Positions 1-10,408 of a stretch of 64,000 nt of DNA are shown piece by piece. Position 1 is the first letter of the stretch. Each line of letters begins with the position of its first letter. This DNA is from Dryocola sp. LX212 (GTDB taxonomy: Bacteria > Pseudomonadota > Gammaproteobacteria > Enterobacterales > Enterobacteriaceae), in the NCBI GenBank assembly GCA_041504365.1, contig CP167917.1, positions 3,596,001 to 3,660,000 of the forward strand, written 5' to 3'. Both the position numbers and the translations under genes were made by a program. The notes beneath the pieces were generated by a model. That model did no database searches and was not told where the DNA came from. It saw only the letters and a list, made by a program, of their open reading frames with translations.

Positions 1-674
1 TTAGCACTCTGTTCACCTGAGTCCTCAGAATACGTAATTGTCGGTGTAGAAGCAACCACTGCGGTTGAGTTTTGCGCAGCCGGATTGTTCACACCCTGAG
101 CAGTCGCATCAGCCTGGGTGACGGCATTTCCGCCGGTAATTGGCGTGCCGGATGCGCTACCAACTTGCAGGGTCTGACCCACCTCCAGACCATACGGGGC
201 CGCGACGTTGTTACGTTGCGCAAGGTCACGGAAATCGTTGCCGGTGATCCACGCAATGTAGAACAAGGTATCCCCGCGCTTCACCGTGTAGGTGCTGCCT
301 CCGGCATAGCTGCCTTTCGGAATATTCCCATACTTGCGGTTATAAACGATACGTCCGTTTTCCGTCTGTACAGGTGCAGACTGTACGGCGGGCTGGCTTT
401 GAACCGGCTGGGCCTGCTGTACTGGCTGAGTCTGTACAGGCTGGATCGCCGGCTGTTGAACCGGCTGAACTTGAGGGGTCGGCACTGGCGCAGACATCTG
501 TGGAGGCTGGGCTACCTGTGCACCGTCAGCACTGCTGCTCCCTGCGCTACTGCTGTCACCGACAGAGCTAATTGGTGCCTGAGTCGTGCTATTGCTACAA
601 CCAGCCAGCCACAGGCTAACCAGCGATAGCGTCGCAATGCGACGTAGAGTAAAAGTCGGGCTTCCCGCGCTCAT
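1..674 (-). CDS. nlpD: NlpD, LysM lipoprotein, amidase activator (partial)
   Basis: Outer-membrane lipoprotein that activates the cell-wall amidase AmiC at the septum (known for the family; amiC is also in this window). The start is ATG at 674 and the frame runs open off the left edge, so 224 codons are visible. Seen: a lipobox LAGC with the lipidated Cys at residue 26, a Pro/Gln-rich linker at about 57-103 made of PVQ/QPV-type repeats, and a LysM peptidoglycan-binding domain at about 128-171. The C-terminal LytM (degenerate M23 peptidase) domain must lie outside the window. In E. coli the gene sits directly upstream of rpoS and contains its main promoter; a matching promoter sequence is seen near the left edge here. 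Confidence 0.96.
   Translation of the reverse strand, partial: MSAGSPTFTLRRIATLSLVSLWLAGCSNSTTQAPISSVGDSSSAGSSSADGAQVAQPPQMSAPVPTPQVQPVQQPAIQPVQTQPVQQAQPVQSQPAVQSAPVQTENGRIVYNRKYGNIPKGSYAGGSTYTVKRGDTLFYIAWITGNDFRDLAQRNNVAAPYGLEVGQTLQVGSASGTPITGGNAVTQADATAQGVNNPAAQNSTAVVASTPTITYSEDSGEQSA
27..55 (-). promoter_or_regulatory. Likely rpoS promoter inside nlpD
   Basis: On the minus strand a TTGCTT element (50-55), a 17-base spacer and a TATTCT element (27-32) lie inside the nlpD reading frame at about codons 207-216. The position and the TATTCT box agree with what I recall of the E. coli rpoS promoter, which lies inside nlpD several hundred bases upstream of rpoS. rpoS itself is outside the window, so the assignment is by homology of position. 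Confidence 0.6.
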
Positions 675-778
675 AAATCCCCCAAAAAATGAAACCACTA
701 CATGCTTATGAAAATACGATAGGTTTAACCCTGCAACGTTACGCTAAGGCCCTGGTTAAAAAACAAGAAATATCCAGG

Positions 779-1405
779 TTATGCCAGTTCGCCCTTTACT
801 AAGGGTACAAAACGAACGGCTTCTACCGTATCAATAGTAAATTCGCCACCGTGGCGACGAATGCGTTTTAAAAATTGCCGTTCTTCGCCTACCGGCAGAA
901 CCAGAATGCCGCCCTCGTCCAGCTGTGATAATAAAGCCGAAGGGATCTCAGGCGGCGCAGCCGTAACAATGATAGCGTCAAATGGCGCGCGCGCATGCCA
1001 GCCTTGCCAGCCATCACCGTGGCGGGTAGAAATATTATGCAAATCCAGCTGTTTCAGGCGACGCCGTGCGTGCCATTGCAGCCCTTTAATGCGCTCAACG
1101 GAACACACGTGGTGGACCAGGTGGGCGAGAATTGCGGTCTGATAACCTGAACCGGTGCCGATTTCCAGCACCCGGGATTCCGGCGTCAACTCCAGCAGTT
1201 CGGTCATGCGGGCAACCATATACGGCTGTGAAATGGTCTGGCCTGAGCCAATCGGCAGCGCCGTATTTTCCCAGGCTTTGTGCTCAAACGCTTCGTCGAC
1301 AAATTTTTCCCGCGGCACCAGCGCAATCGCATCCAGGACATTGTCGTCCTGAATGCCCTGAGCACGAAGCTGAGTGAGAAGAGCTTGTACGCGTTTGCTT
1401 ACCAT
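779..1405 (-). CDS. pcm: Protein-L-isoaspartate O-methyltransferase
   Basis: Cytosolic repair enzyme that methylates L-isoaspartyl residues in damaged proteins using S-adenosylmethionine, starting their conversion back to aspartate. The 208-residue product is the same length as E. coli Pcm and nearly collinear with it. Seen: the SAM-binding motif [15 protein letters not shown] in the middle and the family segment VTAAPPEIP. Its first codons overlap the last 7 bases of surE, as in E. coli, so the two stress-survival genes are translationally coupled. nlpD follows after 104 bases. Confidence 0.97.
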   Translation of the reverse strand: MVSKRVQALLTQLRAQGIQDDNVLDAIALVPREKFVDEAFEHKAWENTALPIGSGQTISQPYMVARMTELLELTPESRVLEIGTGSGYQTAILAHLVHHVCSVERIKGLQWHARRRLKQLDLHNISTRHGDGWQGWHARAPFDAIIVTAAPPEIPSALLSQLDEGGILVLPVGEERQFLKRIRRHGGEFTIDTVEAVRFVPLVKGELA

Positions 1406-2160
1406 TCCCCGGCAACTCCCGCTTTAGTTAACCAGCTGCTCACAACGTCATGGGCGCTATGAGCGGTTAAATCAACGTGCAGGGGGGTAACAGAGACATA
1501 GCCTTCTTCAACGGCGGCAAAATCCGTGTCCGGACCGGCATCGTGCTTGTCTCCCGGCGGACCAATCCAGTAGAGCGTGTTGCCACGCGGATCTTCCTGT
1601 GGGATGACTTTATCTGCCGGATGGCGACTGCCGCAGCGCGTGACGCGAATCCCCTTAATTTCATCAAGGGGCAAATCAGGCACGTTGATGTTAAGAATAC
1701 GGCCGGTACGCAGCGGTTCGCGCGATAAAGCTCGCAAAATTGAACAGGTGACGGCAGCCGCCGTATCGTAATGCTGATAACCATTTAATGAGACGGCAAG
1801 CGCAGGAAAGCCCAGGTGACGCCCTTCCATGGCGGCAGCGACGGTGCCGCTGTAAATAACGTCGTCGCCCAGATTTGGCCCGGCATTAATACCGGCGACC
1901 ACCACGTCAGGGCGAGGGCGCATCAGCGCGTTCACGCCAAGGTAGACGCAGTCCGTCGGCGTGCCCATCTGGACGGAAATGTCGCCGTTAGCCAGCGTAA
2001 AAGTGCGCAGTGAGGATTCAAGCGTCAGCGAGTTTGATGCGCCGCTGCGATTACGGTCCGGGGCCACGACCTGTACCTCGGCAAATTCCCGCAAGGCTTT
2101 CGCCAGCGCCTGAATGCCCGGCGCATAGATCCCGTCATCGTTACTCAGCAATATTCGCAT
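1399..2160 (-). CDS. surE: 5'/3'-nucleotidase SurE
   Basis: Metal-dependent nucleotidase/exopolyphosphatase of stationary-phase survival. The N-terminal LLSNDDG motif gives the metal-binding Asp pair, followed by the [10 protein letters not shown] segment and the INAGPNLG loop. I start it at the ATG whose product begins [10 protein letters not shown] (253 residues, E. coli length) rather than at an ATG two codons earlier. It overlaps the end of truD by 20 bases and the start of pcm by 7, so the truD-surE-pcm stretch has no free spacer. Confidence 0.97.
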   Translation of the reverse strand: MRILLSNDDGIYAPGIQALAKALREFAEVQVVAPDRNRSGASNSLTLESSLRTFTLANGDISVQMGTPTDCVYLGVNALMRPRPDVVVAGINAGPNLGDDVIYSGTVAAAMEGRHLGFPALAVSLNGYQHYDTAAAVTCSILRALSREPLRTGRILNINVPDLPLDEIKGIRVTRCGSRHPADKVIPQEDPRGNTLYWIGPPGDKHDAGPDTDFAAVEEGYVSVTPLHVDLTAHSAHDVVSSWLTKAGVAGEW

Positions 2161-3187
2161 AATCACCCGGCGTGTTCATGAGTTCCCTTACAACACTGGT
2201 GGCGAAGCTACCGGCAGGCAGCCAGAAGCTGACCTCCACGGTTACATCATCCCACCAGCTCCAGCGTAATTCTTCTGGTTTAACCAGCATGGCACGTCGT
2301 GCGGCGTCGACTCGCTCGCGCACCAGCAATGCCTGTAGATCGGTTTCCTGCTCAACGCTTTGCTGCTCGAAGGCTAGCGCTTCATTGAGCGTCCCCCACG
2401 CGCCGTCGCCCGGCAGCGGTGCCGTAATCAGCAGTTCGCCGCCGTCAACGCGAGGTTGTAATACCGGGAGTTCTTCGGCAGTGGCGACAAACCAGCTGCC
2501 GCGTCCTGCCAATTGTAGCGCATCGCCATCAACAACTTGATTAAAGTCTGGTTTTTTCAGTCTAAGGCTAACAATCTGATTAAACAACGCGCTACGGGCC
2601 GCTGACAAATAAAAACTGCGTTTATTGCGATCGCGCAGCGGAGCGTTAGTTTGGGCCCAGCGGCGGGCCTGGTTCAGGTTATTGCCGCCGATGCCAAAAC
2701 GCTGGCTGCCAAAGTAGTTCGGCACGCCGTCGCGTAGGATAAGATTCAACCGCGCTTCCAGCTCCTCGCGATGACTGACCTCACGCAGCACCAAGGTAAA
2801 GTTATTCCCCTTCAGCGCTCCAAGGCGCAGCTTGCGACGGTGGCGCGCGTACTCCAGCACTTCACAGCCTTCCAGCTCAAATGCGCTCATGTCAGGCATC
2901 TCTTTGCCAGGCAGACGTACGCAGAACCACTGCTCGGTGACGGCATGCTTATCTTTCTGTCCGGCGAAGCTGACTTCGCGAGCGTGAACTTTGAGGAATT
3001 TCGCCAGCGCGTCGGCCACAAAGCGGGTGTTACAGCCCTTTTTCAGGATGCGCAGCAGCAGGTGCTCGCCGTCACCGTCCGGGCCAAAGCCCAGATCCTC
3101 GGTAACCATGAAATCCTCGGGGCTGGCTTTGATAAGCCCCGCCCCTTCCGGCTTGCCGTGCAGCCAGGTGAGATTTTGCATATCCAT
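2141..3187 (-). CDS. truD: tRNA pseudouridine(13) synthase TruD
   Basis: Forms pseudouridine at position 13 of tRNA(Glu). The 348-residue product matches the family length (349 in E. coli). The catalytic motif GQKDKHA is at about 76-82, with Asp79 as nucleophile, and the TruD signature [12 protein letters not shown] follows in the insertion domain. Its ATG overlaps the ispF stop codon by one base (TAATG). A second in-frame ATG two codons later is possible, so the exact start is slightly uncertain. Confidence 0.97.
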   Translation of the reverse strand: MDMQNLTWLHGKPEGAGLIKASPEDFMVTEDLGFGPDGDGEHLLLRILKKGCNTRFVADALAKFLKVHAREVSFAGQKDKHAVTEQWFCVRLPGKEMPDMSAFELEGCEVLEYARHRRKLRLGALKGNNFTLVLREVSHREELEARLNLILRDGVPNYFGSQRFGIGGNNLNQARRWAQTNAPLRDRNKRSFYLSAARSALFNQIVSLRLKKPDFNQVVDGDALQLAGRGSWFVATAEELPVLQPRVDGGELLITAPLPGDGAWGTLNEALAFEQQSVEQETDLQALLVRERVDAARRAMLVKPEELRWSWWDDVTVEVSFWLPAGSFATSVVRELMNTPGDYANIAE

Positions 3188-3666
3188 TATGGACGAGCCT
3201 TATGCAGCAGCGCGACTGCTTCGCAGGCAATCCCTTCGCCACGACCGGTAAAGCCGAGCTTCTCCGTGGTGGTAGCTTTGACATTGACGTCGTCCATGTG
3301 GCAGCCGAGGTCTTCGGCAATAAACACGCGCATCTGGGGGATGTGCGGTGCCATTTTCGGTGCCTGAGCAATAATGGTGACATCGACGTTGCCTAGAGTG
3401 TAACCCTTAGCCTGAATACGGCGCCAGGCTTCGCGTAGTAGCTCCCGGCTGTCCGCGCCCTTATAGGCGGCGTCAGTATCAGGGAACAGCTTGCCGATAT
3501 CCCCCAGCGCGGCAGCGCCAAGCAGCGCATCGGTCAGCGCATGGAGTGCAACGTCGCCGTCAGAATGGGCCAGCAACCCTTTTTCGAAAGGCACGCGCAC
3601 GCCGCCAATGATGATCGGGCCTTCGCCGCCAAAAGCGTGTACGTCAAAACCATGTCCGATACGCAT
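3187..3666 (-). CDS. ispF: 2-C-methyl-D-erythritol 2,4-cyclodiphosphate synthase
   Basis: Fifth step of the MEP isoprenoid pathway: cyclises CDP-ME 2-phosphate to MEcPP with release of CMP. The product is 159 residues, as in E. coli. It starts [14 protein letters not shown], which carries the zinc ligands Asp8 and His10; a third conserved histidine lies in the [13 protein letters not shown] segment. Its ATG overlaps the ispD stop (TAATG) and its stop overlaps the truD start, so ispD-ispF-truD are translationally coupled. Confidence 0.98.
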   Translation of the reverse strand: MRIGHGFDVHAFGGEGPIIIGGVRVPFEKGLLAHSDGDVALHALTDALLGAAALGDIGKLFPDTDAAYKGADSRELLREAWRRIQAKGYTLGNVDVTIIAQAPKMAPHIPQMRVFIAEDLGCHMDDVNVKATTTEKLGFTGRGEGIACEAVALLHKARP

Positions 3667-4376
3667 TAAATATTCTCCGTTTGGGTCAACCGCGTGAGGT
3701 AAAACTCTGCAAGCCGCAGATCTTCCGGGCGCGTCACTTTTATATTATCGGCGCGGGCGCTAATTAATTCGGGATGGAAGCCGCAGTATTCAAGGGCCGA
3801 TGCTTCATCGGTGATCGTCGCCCCTTCATTCAGCGCGCGCAGCAGACAGCTTCGCAACAGTTCAAGCGGAAAAAGCTGCGGCGTAAGCGCGTGCCAGAGA
3901 TCTTCGCGCTCGACGGTATGGGCGACCAGAGGCTTGCCTGGCTCCCCGCGCTTCATCGTGTCGCGCACCGGAGCCGCAAGAATACCGCCAACCTTGCTGG
4001 TTTCAGTAATGGCCAGCAAGCGCGCCAGGTCATCCTGATGCAGACAGGGACGTGCGGCATCGTGCACCAGCACCCATTCAGCCTTACCTGCGGCCTGAAG
4101 ACCAGCCAGCACGGAATCGGCGCGCTGCCCTCCGCCGTTTACTACGGTAATACGGGGATCTGCTGCCAGCGGCAAAGCGGTGAACCAGGTGTCTGTAGTG
4201 CTGATGGCAATGACGACATGGCTGACACGTGGATGTGCCAGCAGACTCGCGACTGCATGCTCAAGGATGGTTTTATTGCCGATGTGAAGATATTGCTTTG
4301 GACATTCCGTTTGCATACGGCTGCCTATTCCGGCGGCCGGCACCACGGCAATTACGTCCCGTGAGGAGTCTGCCAT
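3666..4376 (-). CDS. ispD: 2-C-methyl-D-erythritol 4-phosphate cytidylyltransferase
   Basis: Third step of the MEP pathway: joins CTP and MEP to give CDP-ME. Seen: the nucleotide-binding stretch [11 protein letters not shown] with downstream CPKQYL, and the substrate-binding LVHDAARPC segment. I start it at the ATG giving [11 protein letters not shown] (236 residues, same as E. coli) instead of an ATG three codons upstream. It lies 19 bases after ftsB and overlaps ispF by one base. Confidence 0.97.
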   Translation of the reverse strand: MADSSRDVIAVVPAAGIGSRMQTECPKQYLHIGNKTILEHAVASLLAHPRVSHVVIAISTTDTWFTALPLAADPRITVVNGGGQRADSVLAGLQAAGKAEWVLVHDAARPCLHQDDLARLLAITETSKVGGILAAPVRDTMKRGEPGKPLVAHTVEREDLWHALTPQLFPLELLRSCLLRALNEGATITDEASALEYCGFHPELISARADNIKVTRPEDLRLAEFYLTRLTQTENI

Positions 4377-4395
4377 GAGAATCACTTACGCTTAT

Positions 4396-4710
4396 TTATC
4401 GATTATTCTGCGCGGCATTGTTGCCGACGCGCTTAGAGGTGTCCGGCACCAGGCGGTAGAAGGTTTCACCAGGCCTGGTCATACTCAGTTCGTTGCGCGC
4501 GCGCTCTTCGATGGCCTCCTGGCCGCCGTTAAGATCGTCAATTTCAGCAAACAGCTGATCGTTACGCGCCTTCAGTTTGGCATTAGTCGCCTGCTGAGCA
4601 GCCACGTCTTCGTTGACTCGCGTGTAATCATGCACGCCATTTTTACCGAACCACAGCGAATACTGCAGCCAGACCAGCAAGGCCAGCAACAGCAGCGTTA
4701 GTTTACCCAT
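4396..4710 (-). CDS. ftsB: Cell division protein FtsB
   Basis: Bitopic inner-membrane divisome protein that forms the FtsQLB complex activating septal wall synthesis. The 104-residue product begins [20 protein letters not shown], a short cytoplasmic tip plus one transmembrane helix (about 4-21), followed by a coiled-coil rich in Ala, Glu, Asn and Lys (about 30-70) and the conserved C-terminal segment [21 protein letters not shown] longer frame upstream exists, but this start matches the E. coli N-terminus exactly. Confidence 0.97.
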   Translation of the reverse strand: MGKLTLLLLALLVWLQYSLWFGKNGVHDYTRVNEDVAAQQATNAKLKARNDQLFAEIDDLNGGQEAIEERARNELSMTRPGETFYRLVPDTSKRVGNNAAQNNR

Positions 4711-4892
4711 CCTGCCCCCTGAAAAACGGCACACCCATTCCACAACTGCGTGTCTGACTTCACTTGTAACCCCAACAGGGTCGCGGGCACAAAGTGAGTC
4801 GACAAATTTGCGGCAGAATTTATCACAGATCGCGCCGACATGCGCGCTTGCAGGAGGTTTAGCTTAAATCGGGGCATTTTCGTCGGTCAGGC

Positions 4893-5216
4893 TCAACCCG
4901 TCAGCCACATGAATAAAACGCCGAACATCAGTCCTACGGTGATGACCGTGGCAGGGCAGCTGTAGATGAGCTTGCCGCTAAGCAGCGAATGCAGCGCTAT
5001 GCCCACCAGGACGGCAACGGGCATTAGCGCAAGGAAGAAAGGCCAGGTATAAAGGAAGAAAAACAGGGTGTTAGGCCCATACATCAGAAACGGGATGCCA
5101 AGCGCGAGCAGCCACGACAAAAGGCCGATGAACGCCCCTGGCAGTGACCTGGTGGTTTCTTCGGCTGAAGGTCCAGGTTCAGTCTGTGTAATAACAATGT
5201 TCGAGCTGTTGCGCAT
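4893..5216 (-). CDS. ygbE: DUF3561 inner-membrane protein YgbE
   Basis: Small membrane protein of unknown function, 107 residues as in E. coli. After a polar N-terminus of about 30 residues come three hydrophobic segments (about 32-50, 54-74 and 84-106), one of which contains the very hydrophobic NTLFFFLYTWPFFLALMP. I chose the ATG giving MRNSSNIVI because it matches the family; the frame could open 18 codons earlier. It lies 53 bases after cysC on the same strand, as in E. coli. Confidence 0.9.
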   Translation of the reverse strand: MRNSSNIVITQTEPGPSAEETTRSLPGAFIGLLSWLLALGIPFLMYGPNTLFFFLYTWPFFLALMPVAVLVGIALHSLLSGKLIYSCPATVITVGLMFGVLFMWLTG

Positions 5217-5269
5217 AACGAATCCGGTGGCCTGGCTGGCCGGACGCAGTGATGCGCCAGGCACTCTCA

Positions 5270-5878
5270 TTAGGCTTTGATAATATCGTTACGACGCAGC
5301 AGGTCTAACATTTGCGCAATCAAATTTGTTACCAATTGTTCGCCGTCTAAGTGAATTTCCGGCTCGCCCGGCGATTCATACAATGAATCAATCCCGGTGA
5401 AATTTATCAGCTCGCCGGCCCGGGCTTTTTTATACAGTCCTTTAGGATCGCGCGCTTCACAGATTTCAAGGGGGGTATCAACAAATACTTCGATAAACCG
5501 CCCTTCCCCGACAAGCTCACGCACCATCTGCCGCTCTGCACGATGCGGGGAGATGAAAGCCGTCAGCACCACCAGCCCGGCATCTACCATCAGGTTGGCG
5601 ACTTCACCTACCCGGCGGATATTCTCTTTGCGATCGGCATCGCTGAACCCCAAATCACGGCACAGTCCGTGGCGCACGTTATCGCCGTCAAGCAGATAGG
5701 TGCTGACGCCCAGCTTGTGCAGCGCTTCCTCAAGCGCACCGGCGACGGTGGATTTACCGGAGCCGGATAGCCCGGTAAACCACAGCACCGCCCCGCGATG
5801 CTGGTGAAGCCGTTCACGCTGCTCCTGAGTCACAGGATGGGCATGCCAGACCACGTTATCGTCGTGCTCTGCCATCAC
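5270..5878 (-). CDS. cysC: Adenylylsulfate kinase
   Basis: Phosphorylates APS at the 3' position to make PAPS, the second activation step of sulfate assimilation. The 202-residue protein has the P-loop GLSGSGKST at 36-44, the segment [12 protein letters not shown] at about 61-72 that contacts APS, and FISPHRAER with the conserved Ser110. It overlaps cysN by four bases (ATGA), so it is the last gene of the cysDNC operon. Confidence 0.98.
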   Translation of the reverse strand: MMAEHDDNVVWHAHPVTQEQRERLHQHRGAVLWFTGLSGSGKSTVAGALEEALHKLGVSTYLLDGDNVRHGLCRDLGFSDADRKENIRRVGEVANLMVDAGLVVLTAFISPHRAERQMVRELVGEGRFIEVFVDTPLEICEARDPKGLYKKARAGELINFTGIDSLYESPGEPEIHLDGEQLVTNLIAQMLDLLRRNDIIKA

Positions 5879-7302
5879 TTGCCTCCCAGCAAATCACGCG
5901 CGCCCCAGTGTGGGAAATGACGACGCACCAGCGCGTTCAGATCCAGCTCAAAGGCACTGAATGCAGAAGGTTCCTGATACACCTCTTCGTGCGGCTCACG
6001 AACCATACCCGCGCCTACGGTGACGTTAGTCAGGCGATCGATAAAGATAAGCCCGCCGGTAACCGGATTTTCCTGATATTTATCGAGCACTAACGGCTCG
6101 TCGAAGGTTAAATCCACAAGGCCGATGCCGTTAAGCGGCAGGCTTTCCACCACGCGCTGGGTCAGGGAGTTAATTTCTACCTGATAATGGATGTTATCCA
6201 CACGGGCGCGGGTCTTTTTACCAGCGATTTTAATGTCATAGCTCTGGCCCGGCACCAGCGCCTGCTCTGCCATCCAGACCACATCAACCTTCGCGGTTTG
6301 CACGGCTGGCAGCGAGTCGCTTGCATCCACCAGCAGGTCGCCGCGGCTGATGTCGATTTCATCTTTCAGCACCAGGGTGATCGCCTCTCCGGCAGCAGCT
6401 TGTTGCAAATCCCCATCAAACGTTACGATTCGCGCAATGGATGACTCCACGCCGGACGGTAAAACCTTAACGCGCTGCCCGACTTTCACCGCGCCGGAAG
6501 CAAGAGTACCGGCATAGCCACGGAAATCCAGGTTCGGGCGGTTTACATACTGAACCGGGAAGCGCATTGGCTGCAGATCTACGATACGCTTAACCTCAAC
6601 CGTTTCCAGCAGCTCAAGAAGCGTAGGCCCGGTATACCACGGCATATTTGCGCTTTGCGTCGCAACATTGTCGCCTTCCAGCGCAGACAGCGGCACAAAG
6701 CGGATATCCAGGTCAGACGGCAGCTGTTTGGCAAACGTCAAATAATCCTGCTTGATCTGCTCGAATGTCTCTTCGCTGAACTCAACCAGATCCATTTTAT
6801 TGACGGCTACGACCAGGTGTTTGATCCCCAATAACGTGGAGATAAAGCTGTGGCGGCGGGTCTGATCCAGCACGCTTTTACGCGCGTCAATCAATAGGAT
6901 CGCCAGCTCGCAGGTTGACGCACCCGTAGCCATGTTACGAGTGTACTGCTCGTGTCCCGGCGTATCGGCGATAATAAATTTGCGCTTCTCGGTAGAGAAA
7001 TAACGATAGGCCACATCGATGGTGATGCCCTGCTCGCGTTCGGCCTGTAAACCATCCACCAGCAGCGCCAGATCGAGCTTCTCGCCCTGAGTACCGTGGC
7101 GCTTGCTGTCGGTTTGCAGTGAGGAGAGCTGATCTTCGTAAATCTGACGCGTGTCATGCAGCAGACGCCCAATCAGCGTGCTTTTCCCGTCATCCACGCT
7201 GCCGCAGGTCAGGAAACGCAGCAGGCTTTTGTGTTGCTGAGCGTGCAGATAAGCCTCTACGCCGCCCTCTTCGGCAATTTGTTGTGCAATGGTGCTGTTC
7301 AT
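5875..7302 (-). CDS. cysN: Sulfate adenylyltransferase GTPase subunit
   Basis: GTPase that drives the unfavourable adenylylation of sulfate by CysD. At 475 residues it equals E. coli CysN. G-domain motifs: GSVDDGKST at 34-42, DTPGH at 113-117 and NKMD at 168-171, followed by elongation-factor-like beta-barrel domains. It starts 11 bases after cysD and overlaps cysC by four bases. CysB/cysteine-responsive control is expected from the family but is not proven by the sequence. Confidence 0.98.
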   Translation of the reverse strand: MNSTIAQQIAEEGGVEAYLHAQQHKSLLRFLTCGSVDDGKSTLIGRLLHDTRQIYEDQLSSLQTDSKRHGTQGEKLDLALLVDGLQAEREQGITIDVAYRYFSTEKRKFIIADTPGHEQYTRNMATGASTCELAILLIDARKSVLDQTRRHSFISTLLGIKHLVVAVNKMDLVEFSEETFEQIKQDYLTFAKQLPSDLDIRFVPLSALEGDNVATQSANMPWYTGPTLLELLETVEVKRIVDLQPMRFPVQYVNRPNLDFRGYAGTLASGAVKVGQRVKVLPSGVESSIARIVTFDGDLQQAAAGEAITLVLKDEIDISRGDLLVDASDSLPAVQTAKVDVVWMAEQALVPGQSYDIKIAGKKTRARVDNIHYQVEINSLTQRVVESLPLNGIGLVDLTFDEPLVLDKYQENPVTGGLIFIDRLTNVTVGAGMVREPHEEVYQEPSAFSAFELDLNALVRRHFPHWGARDLLGGK

Positions 7303-7313
7303 CTGGCGGCTCC

Positions 7314-8222
7314 TTAGAAATAACCCTGGCGTTTCTTCAGCTCCATGGAGCCGGCCTGGTCGCGGTCAATCATGCGGCCCTGGCGTTCACTGGTGGTGGA
7401 AACCAGCATCTCTTCGATGATCTCCGGCAGCGTCTGAGCGCTGGACTCAACCGCGCCGGTAAGCGGCCAGCAGCCGAGGGTACGGAAGCGCACCATCTTC
7501 TGCTCGATGACTTCACCCGGCTGCAGGTCGATACGGTCATCGTCAATCATCATCAGCATGCCGTCACGCTCCAGTACGGGACGCGGCGCTGCCAGGTAGA
7601 GAGGAACAATGTCGATATTTTCCAGGTAGATGTACTGCCAGATATCCAGCTCGGTCCAGTTGGAGAGCGGGAACACGCGAATGCTTTCACCTTTGTTTAT
7701 CTGCCCGTTGTAGTTGTGCCACAGTTCCGGACGCTGGTTTTTCGGGTCCCAGCGGTGGAAACGGTCGCGGAACGAGTAGATACGTTCTTTTGCACGGGAT
7801 TTCTCTTCGTCTCGACGCGCGCCGCCAAAGGCCGCATCGAAACCGTATTTATTCAGCGCCTGCTTCAGCCCTTCGGTTTTCATGATATCGGTGTGTTTGG
7901 CGCTGCCGTGCACGAAAGGGTTGATGCCCATCGCCACGCCTTCGGGATTTTTATGCACCAGAAGCTCGCAGCCGTAGGCCTTCGCGGTACGGTCGCGGAA
8001 CTCGTACATCTCACGGAATTTCCAACCGGTATCCACGTGCAGCAGCGGGAAAGGGAGCGTGCCCGGATAAAAAGCCTTACGAGCCAGATGCAACATCACC
8101 GACGAGTCTTTGCCGATTGAATACATCATTACCGGATTGGAAAATTCGGCAGCGACCTCGCGGATAATATGGATGCTTTCTGCCTCCAGTTGCCGCAGGT
8201 GAGTGAGTCGTTTTTGGTCCAT
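7314..8222 (-). CDS. cysD: Sulfate adenylyltransferase catalytic subunit
   Basis: Makes adenosine 5'-phosphosulfate from ATP and sulfate. The product is 302 residues, the E. coli length, and has the PP-loop pyrophosphatase-type motif SIGKDSS at 35-41 and the C-terminal conserved arginine-rich tail. First gene of cysDNC; transcribed divergently from iap across a 271-base gap that should hold the CysB-dependent promoter. Confidence 0.98.
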   Translation of the reverse strand: MDQKRLTHLRQLEAESIHIIREVAAEFSNPVMMYSIGKDSSVMLHLARKAFYPGTLPFPLLHVDTGWKFREMYEFRDRTAKAYGCELLVHKNPEGVAMGINPFVHGSAKHTDIMKTEGLKQALNKYGFDAAFGGARRDEEKSRAKERIYSFRDRFHRWDPKNQRPELWHNYNGQINKGESIRVFPLSNWTELDIWQYIYLENIDIVPLYLAAPRPVLERDGMLMMIDDDRIDLQPGEVIEQKMVRFRTLGCWPLTGAVESSAQTLPEIIEEMLVSTTSERQGRMIDRDQAGSMELKKRQGYF

Positions 8223-8493
8223 AACCTTCCCTTAAAGCTGCGATTAGCACGGCGGGTCATAGCCCGACCGTTTGCATGAAATTACAGGGACTATAAGACG
8301 CAGGGTTATTTGATATGAAATTACGAATTGGAATGAGTAGTTCCACAAAGGAATAAAGCCCTGGAAAACTAAATTACAAAATGTGCTTAACGGGAGGTTT
8401 AACGGGGCTTTAGGATGATTTGGAATTGTTTATCGCAGGTCACAGTTTCATACTAGCCACGCAAAAATTACGCATAATAAAAAAGGATCGACT
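8223..8493. promoter_or_regulatory. cysD / iap divergent promoter region
   Basis: This 271-base AT-rich gap separates the divergent cysD and iap genes. For cysD a minus-strand TTATAG at 8291-8296 is a possible -10 without a good -35, as expected for an activator (CysB)-dependent promoter; short imperfect repeats such as GAATGAGTAG and AAAGGAATAAAG lie upstream of it. For iap a plus-strand TTGTTT (8426-8431), 17-base spacer and CATACT (8449-8454) is possible. CysB has no sharp consensus, so no site is assigned. Confidence 0.4.
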
Positions 8494-9534
8494 ATGTTTT
8501 CCGCGCAGCGCTTCTGGGCTGTTTCTCTTGCGCTGGGGATGGGTTTCTCCCTGCCTGCCGAAGCCACCACGACACATCTGGGTAAAACTGCCGAAGCGCA
8601 GACTCGCCATATCGCCACCGTTTTTCCAGGCCGAATGGCCGGCAGCCCCGCCGAACTCCTTACCGCCGACTATCTGCAAGAACAGTTCATACAATATGGC
8701 TACCAGGCCGATATTCGCCGCTTTAAGACCCGCTATCTCTATACCACCAAAGACGGTCATCAGAGCTGGCATCACGTCAGCGCAAGTCAGGTGATTGCCG
8801 CGCGAGAGGGGAAAGAGCCGCAGCAGATTATTATCATGGCGCACCTGGACACCTTCATCCCGCTGAGCGATGCCGATACCAATAATAATCTCGGTGGCCT
8901 GACGCTACAGGGCGTGGACGACAACGCCTCCGGCCTCGGCGTCATGCTGGAGCTGGCTCAACGTATGGCAAAGGTTCCGACGCGCTACGGCATTCGCTTT
9001 ATCGCTACCAGCGGCGAGGAGCTCGGCGAACTGGGGGCTGCAAACATCCTCAGCCGCATGAGCGAAAAAGAGAGGAAAAACACCCTGCTTGTGATCAATC
9101 TCGACAGCCTCGTGACCGGTGACTGGCTCTATTTTAATAGCGGCATAAAAACGCCGATGCCGGTGCGCAAACTAACGCGTGACCGCGCGATTATGCTGGC
9201 ACGCCAGATGGGCATTCAGGCCGCCACAAATCCGGGCCGAAACGCAAAATACCCAAAAGGAACCGGCTGCTGCAACGATGCCGAACCTTTCGACAAAGCA
9301 GGCATACCCGTGCTGTCCGTAGAATCCACTAACTGGTCGCTGGGCAAAAAAGATGGCTATCAGCAGCGGGCCAAAAATAAAGCCTTCCCGGACGGGTCAA
9401 GCTGGCACAGCGTGCTGCTGGATAACCAGCAGCACCTGGATAAATGGCTGCCGGGCCGCATAAAAAAACGCAGCCACGACGTCGTCAGCATCATGCTGCC
9501 GCTGGTGAAGGAGCTGGCGAAGGCGGGGAAATAG
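8494..9534 (+). CDS. iap: Alkaline phosphatase isozyme-conversion aminopeptidase
   Basis: Periplasmic M28-family zinc aminopeptidase which in E. coli removes N-terminal arginine from alkaline phosphatase. The 346-residue protein has a signal peptide (basic start, hydrophobic 7-21, likely cut after AEA near residue 24). Zinc-site motifs of the family are visible in order: AHLDT, the DDNASG bridging aspartate, SGEELGELGA and NLDS. Near the end, GCCNDAEPFDKAGIPV is conserved with E. coli. It is convergent with cysH and only 46 bases from it; in E. coli a CRISPR-Cas locus lies in that gap. Confidence 0.95.
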   Translation: MFSAQRFWAVSLALGMGFSLPAEATTTHLGKTAEAQTRHIATVFPGRMAGSPAELLTADYLQEQFIQYGYQADIRRFKTRYLYTTKDGHQSWHHVSASQVIAAREGKEPQQIIIMAHLDTFIPLSDADTNNNLGGLTLQGVDDNASGLGVMLELAQRMAKVPTRYGIRFIATSGEELGELGAANILSRMSEKERKNTLLVINLDSLVTGDWLYFNSGIKTPMPVRKLTRDRAIMLARQMGIQAATNPGRNAKYPKGTGCCNDAEPFDKAGIPVLSVESTNWSLGKKDGYQQRAKNKAFPDGSSWHSVLLDNQQHLDKWLPGRIKKRSHDVVSIMLPLVKELAKAGK

Positions 9535-9543
9535 GACTTAAAA

Positions 9544-9571
9544 AATAAGGTGGGTCGGCGCCCACCTTATT
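9544..9571. terminator. Bidirectional terminator between iap and cysH
   Basis: An 11-base-pair stem (AATAAGGTGGG / CCCACCTTATT) with a 6-base loop sits between the two convergent genes, with an A-run before it and T-rich sequence after it. It can therefore end transcripts from both sides. Confidence 0.8.
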
Positions 9572-9580
9572 ATTCCTGAA

Positions 9581-10315
9581 TCAGCCTTCGTGCAGTCCGC
9601 ACTCGCGCTTCAGGCCAAAAAATCTAGTCTCTTCTTCTGCCATGCCCGGTTCCCACTTGCGGGTAGTATGGGTATCACCGACTGACAGATAGCCCTGATC
9701 CCAAAGCGGATGGTATTTCAGTCCGTGGGCGGTGAGGTACTGGTAAACCGTGCGGTTATCCCAGTCGATAATTGGCAGGATTTTGAAAACGCCGCGCTGT
9801 ATCGCCAGCACCGGCAGATTCGCCCGGCTGCCGGACTGTTCACGACGCAGGCCAGCAAACCAGGTTTGGCCGCCCAACTCCTGCAAGGCGCGGTTCATCG
9901 GCTCGACTTTGTTGATCTCATTGTATTTCTCAATGCCCTCAACGCCCTGCTCCCACAGCTTGCCGTAGCGTGCCTCCTGCCATGCCGCACTTTCTTTTGC
10001 GCTAAACACCTTGAGGTTCAGCTTCAGCTTGTCCGTCAGCTCGTCGATAAACTGGTAGGTTTCCGGGAACAGATAGCCGGTATCGGTGAGGATCACAGGG
10101 ATATCCGGGCGCAGCTGGGTGACCAGATGCAGGCTCACCGCCGCCTGAATCCCAAAGCTTGAGGACAACACGAACTCGCCGGGCAGGTTTTCCAGCGCCC
10201 AGCCGACGCGCTGCTCCGCGGTCAGCTTTTCGAGCTGGGTATTGACCTCGGCCAGCGCCATAACGCGTTCGACTTTTGGCAGTTCGTTCAGTGCTTTTAG
10301 ATCGAGTACGGACAT
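9581..10315 (-). CDS. cysH: Phosphoadenylylsulfate (PAPS) reductase
   Basis: Reduces PAPS to sulfite with thioredoxin. The 244-residue product equals E. coli CysH. Seen: the PP-loop-like SSSFGIQAA, the [12 protein letters not shown] segment, [11 protein letters not shown], and the C-terminal ECGLHEG whose Cys239 is the catalytic residue. The start chosen gives [15 protein letters not shown] as in E. coli, rather than an ATG seven codons upstream. It lies downstream of cysI with a REP-like palindrome in the 93-base gap. Confidence 0.97.
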   Translation of the reverse strand: MSVLDLKALNELPKVERVMALAEVNTQLEKLTAEQRVGWALENLPGEFVLSSSFGIQAAVSLHLVTQLRPDIPVILTDTGYLFPETYQFIDELTDKLKLNLKVFSAKESAAWQEARYGKLWEQGVEGIEKYNEINKVEPMNRALQELGGQTWFAGLRREQSGSRANLPVLAIQRGVFKILPIIDWDNRTVYQYLTAHGLKYHPLWDQGYLSVGDTHTTRKWEPGMAEEETRFFGLKRECGLHEG

Positions 10316-10341
10316 ACGTGCCTCGCTTATTGGCAAAAATC

Positions 10342-10373
10342 AGGGTGGATGACGCTACCGTTTATCTACCCTG
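10342..10373. repeat. REP-like palindrome between cysI and cysH
   Basis: An imperfect palindrome (AGGGTGGATGACGC...TTTATCTACCCT) of the same family as the other REP units in the window. It lies inside the cysJIH operon, where such elements can stabilise upstream mRNA. Confidence 0.65.
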
Positions 10374-10408
10374 CAAAAAACCAGGGCAGCGTCACCCGCC
10401 GATGAATG

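Noticed and set aside
72-629. A 185-codon plus-strand frame over nlpD
   Set aside because: It is the complement of the nlpD frame, which has a lipobox, linker and LysM domain.
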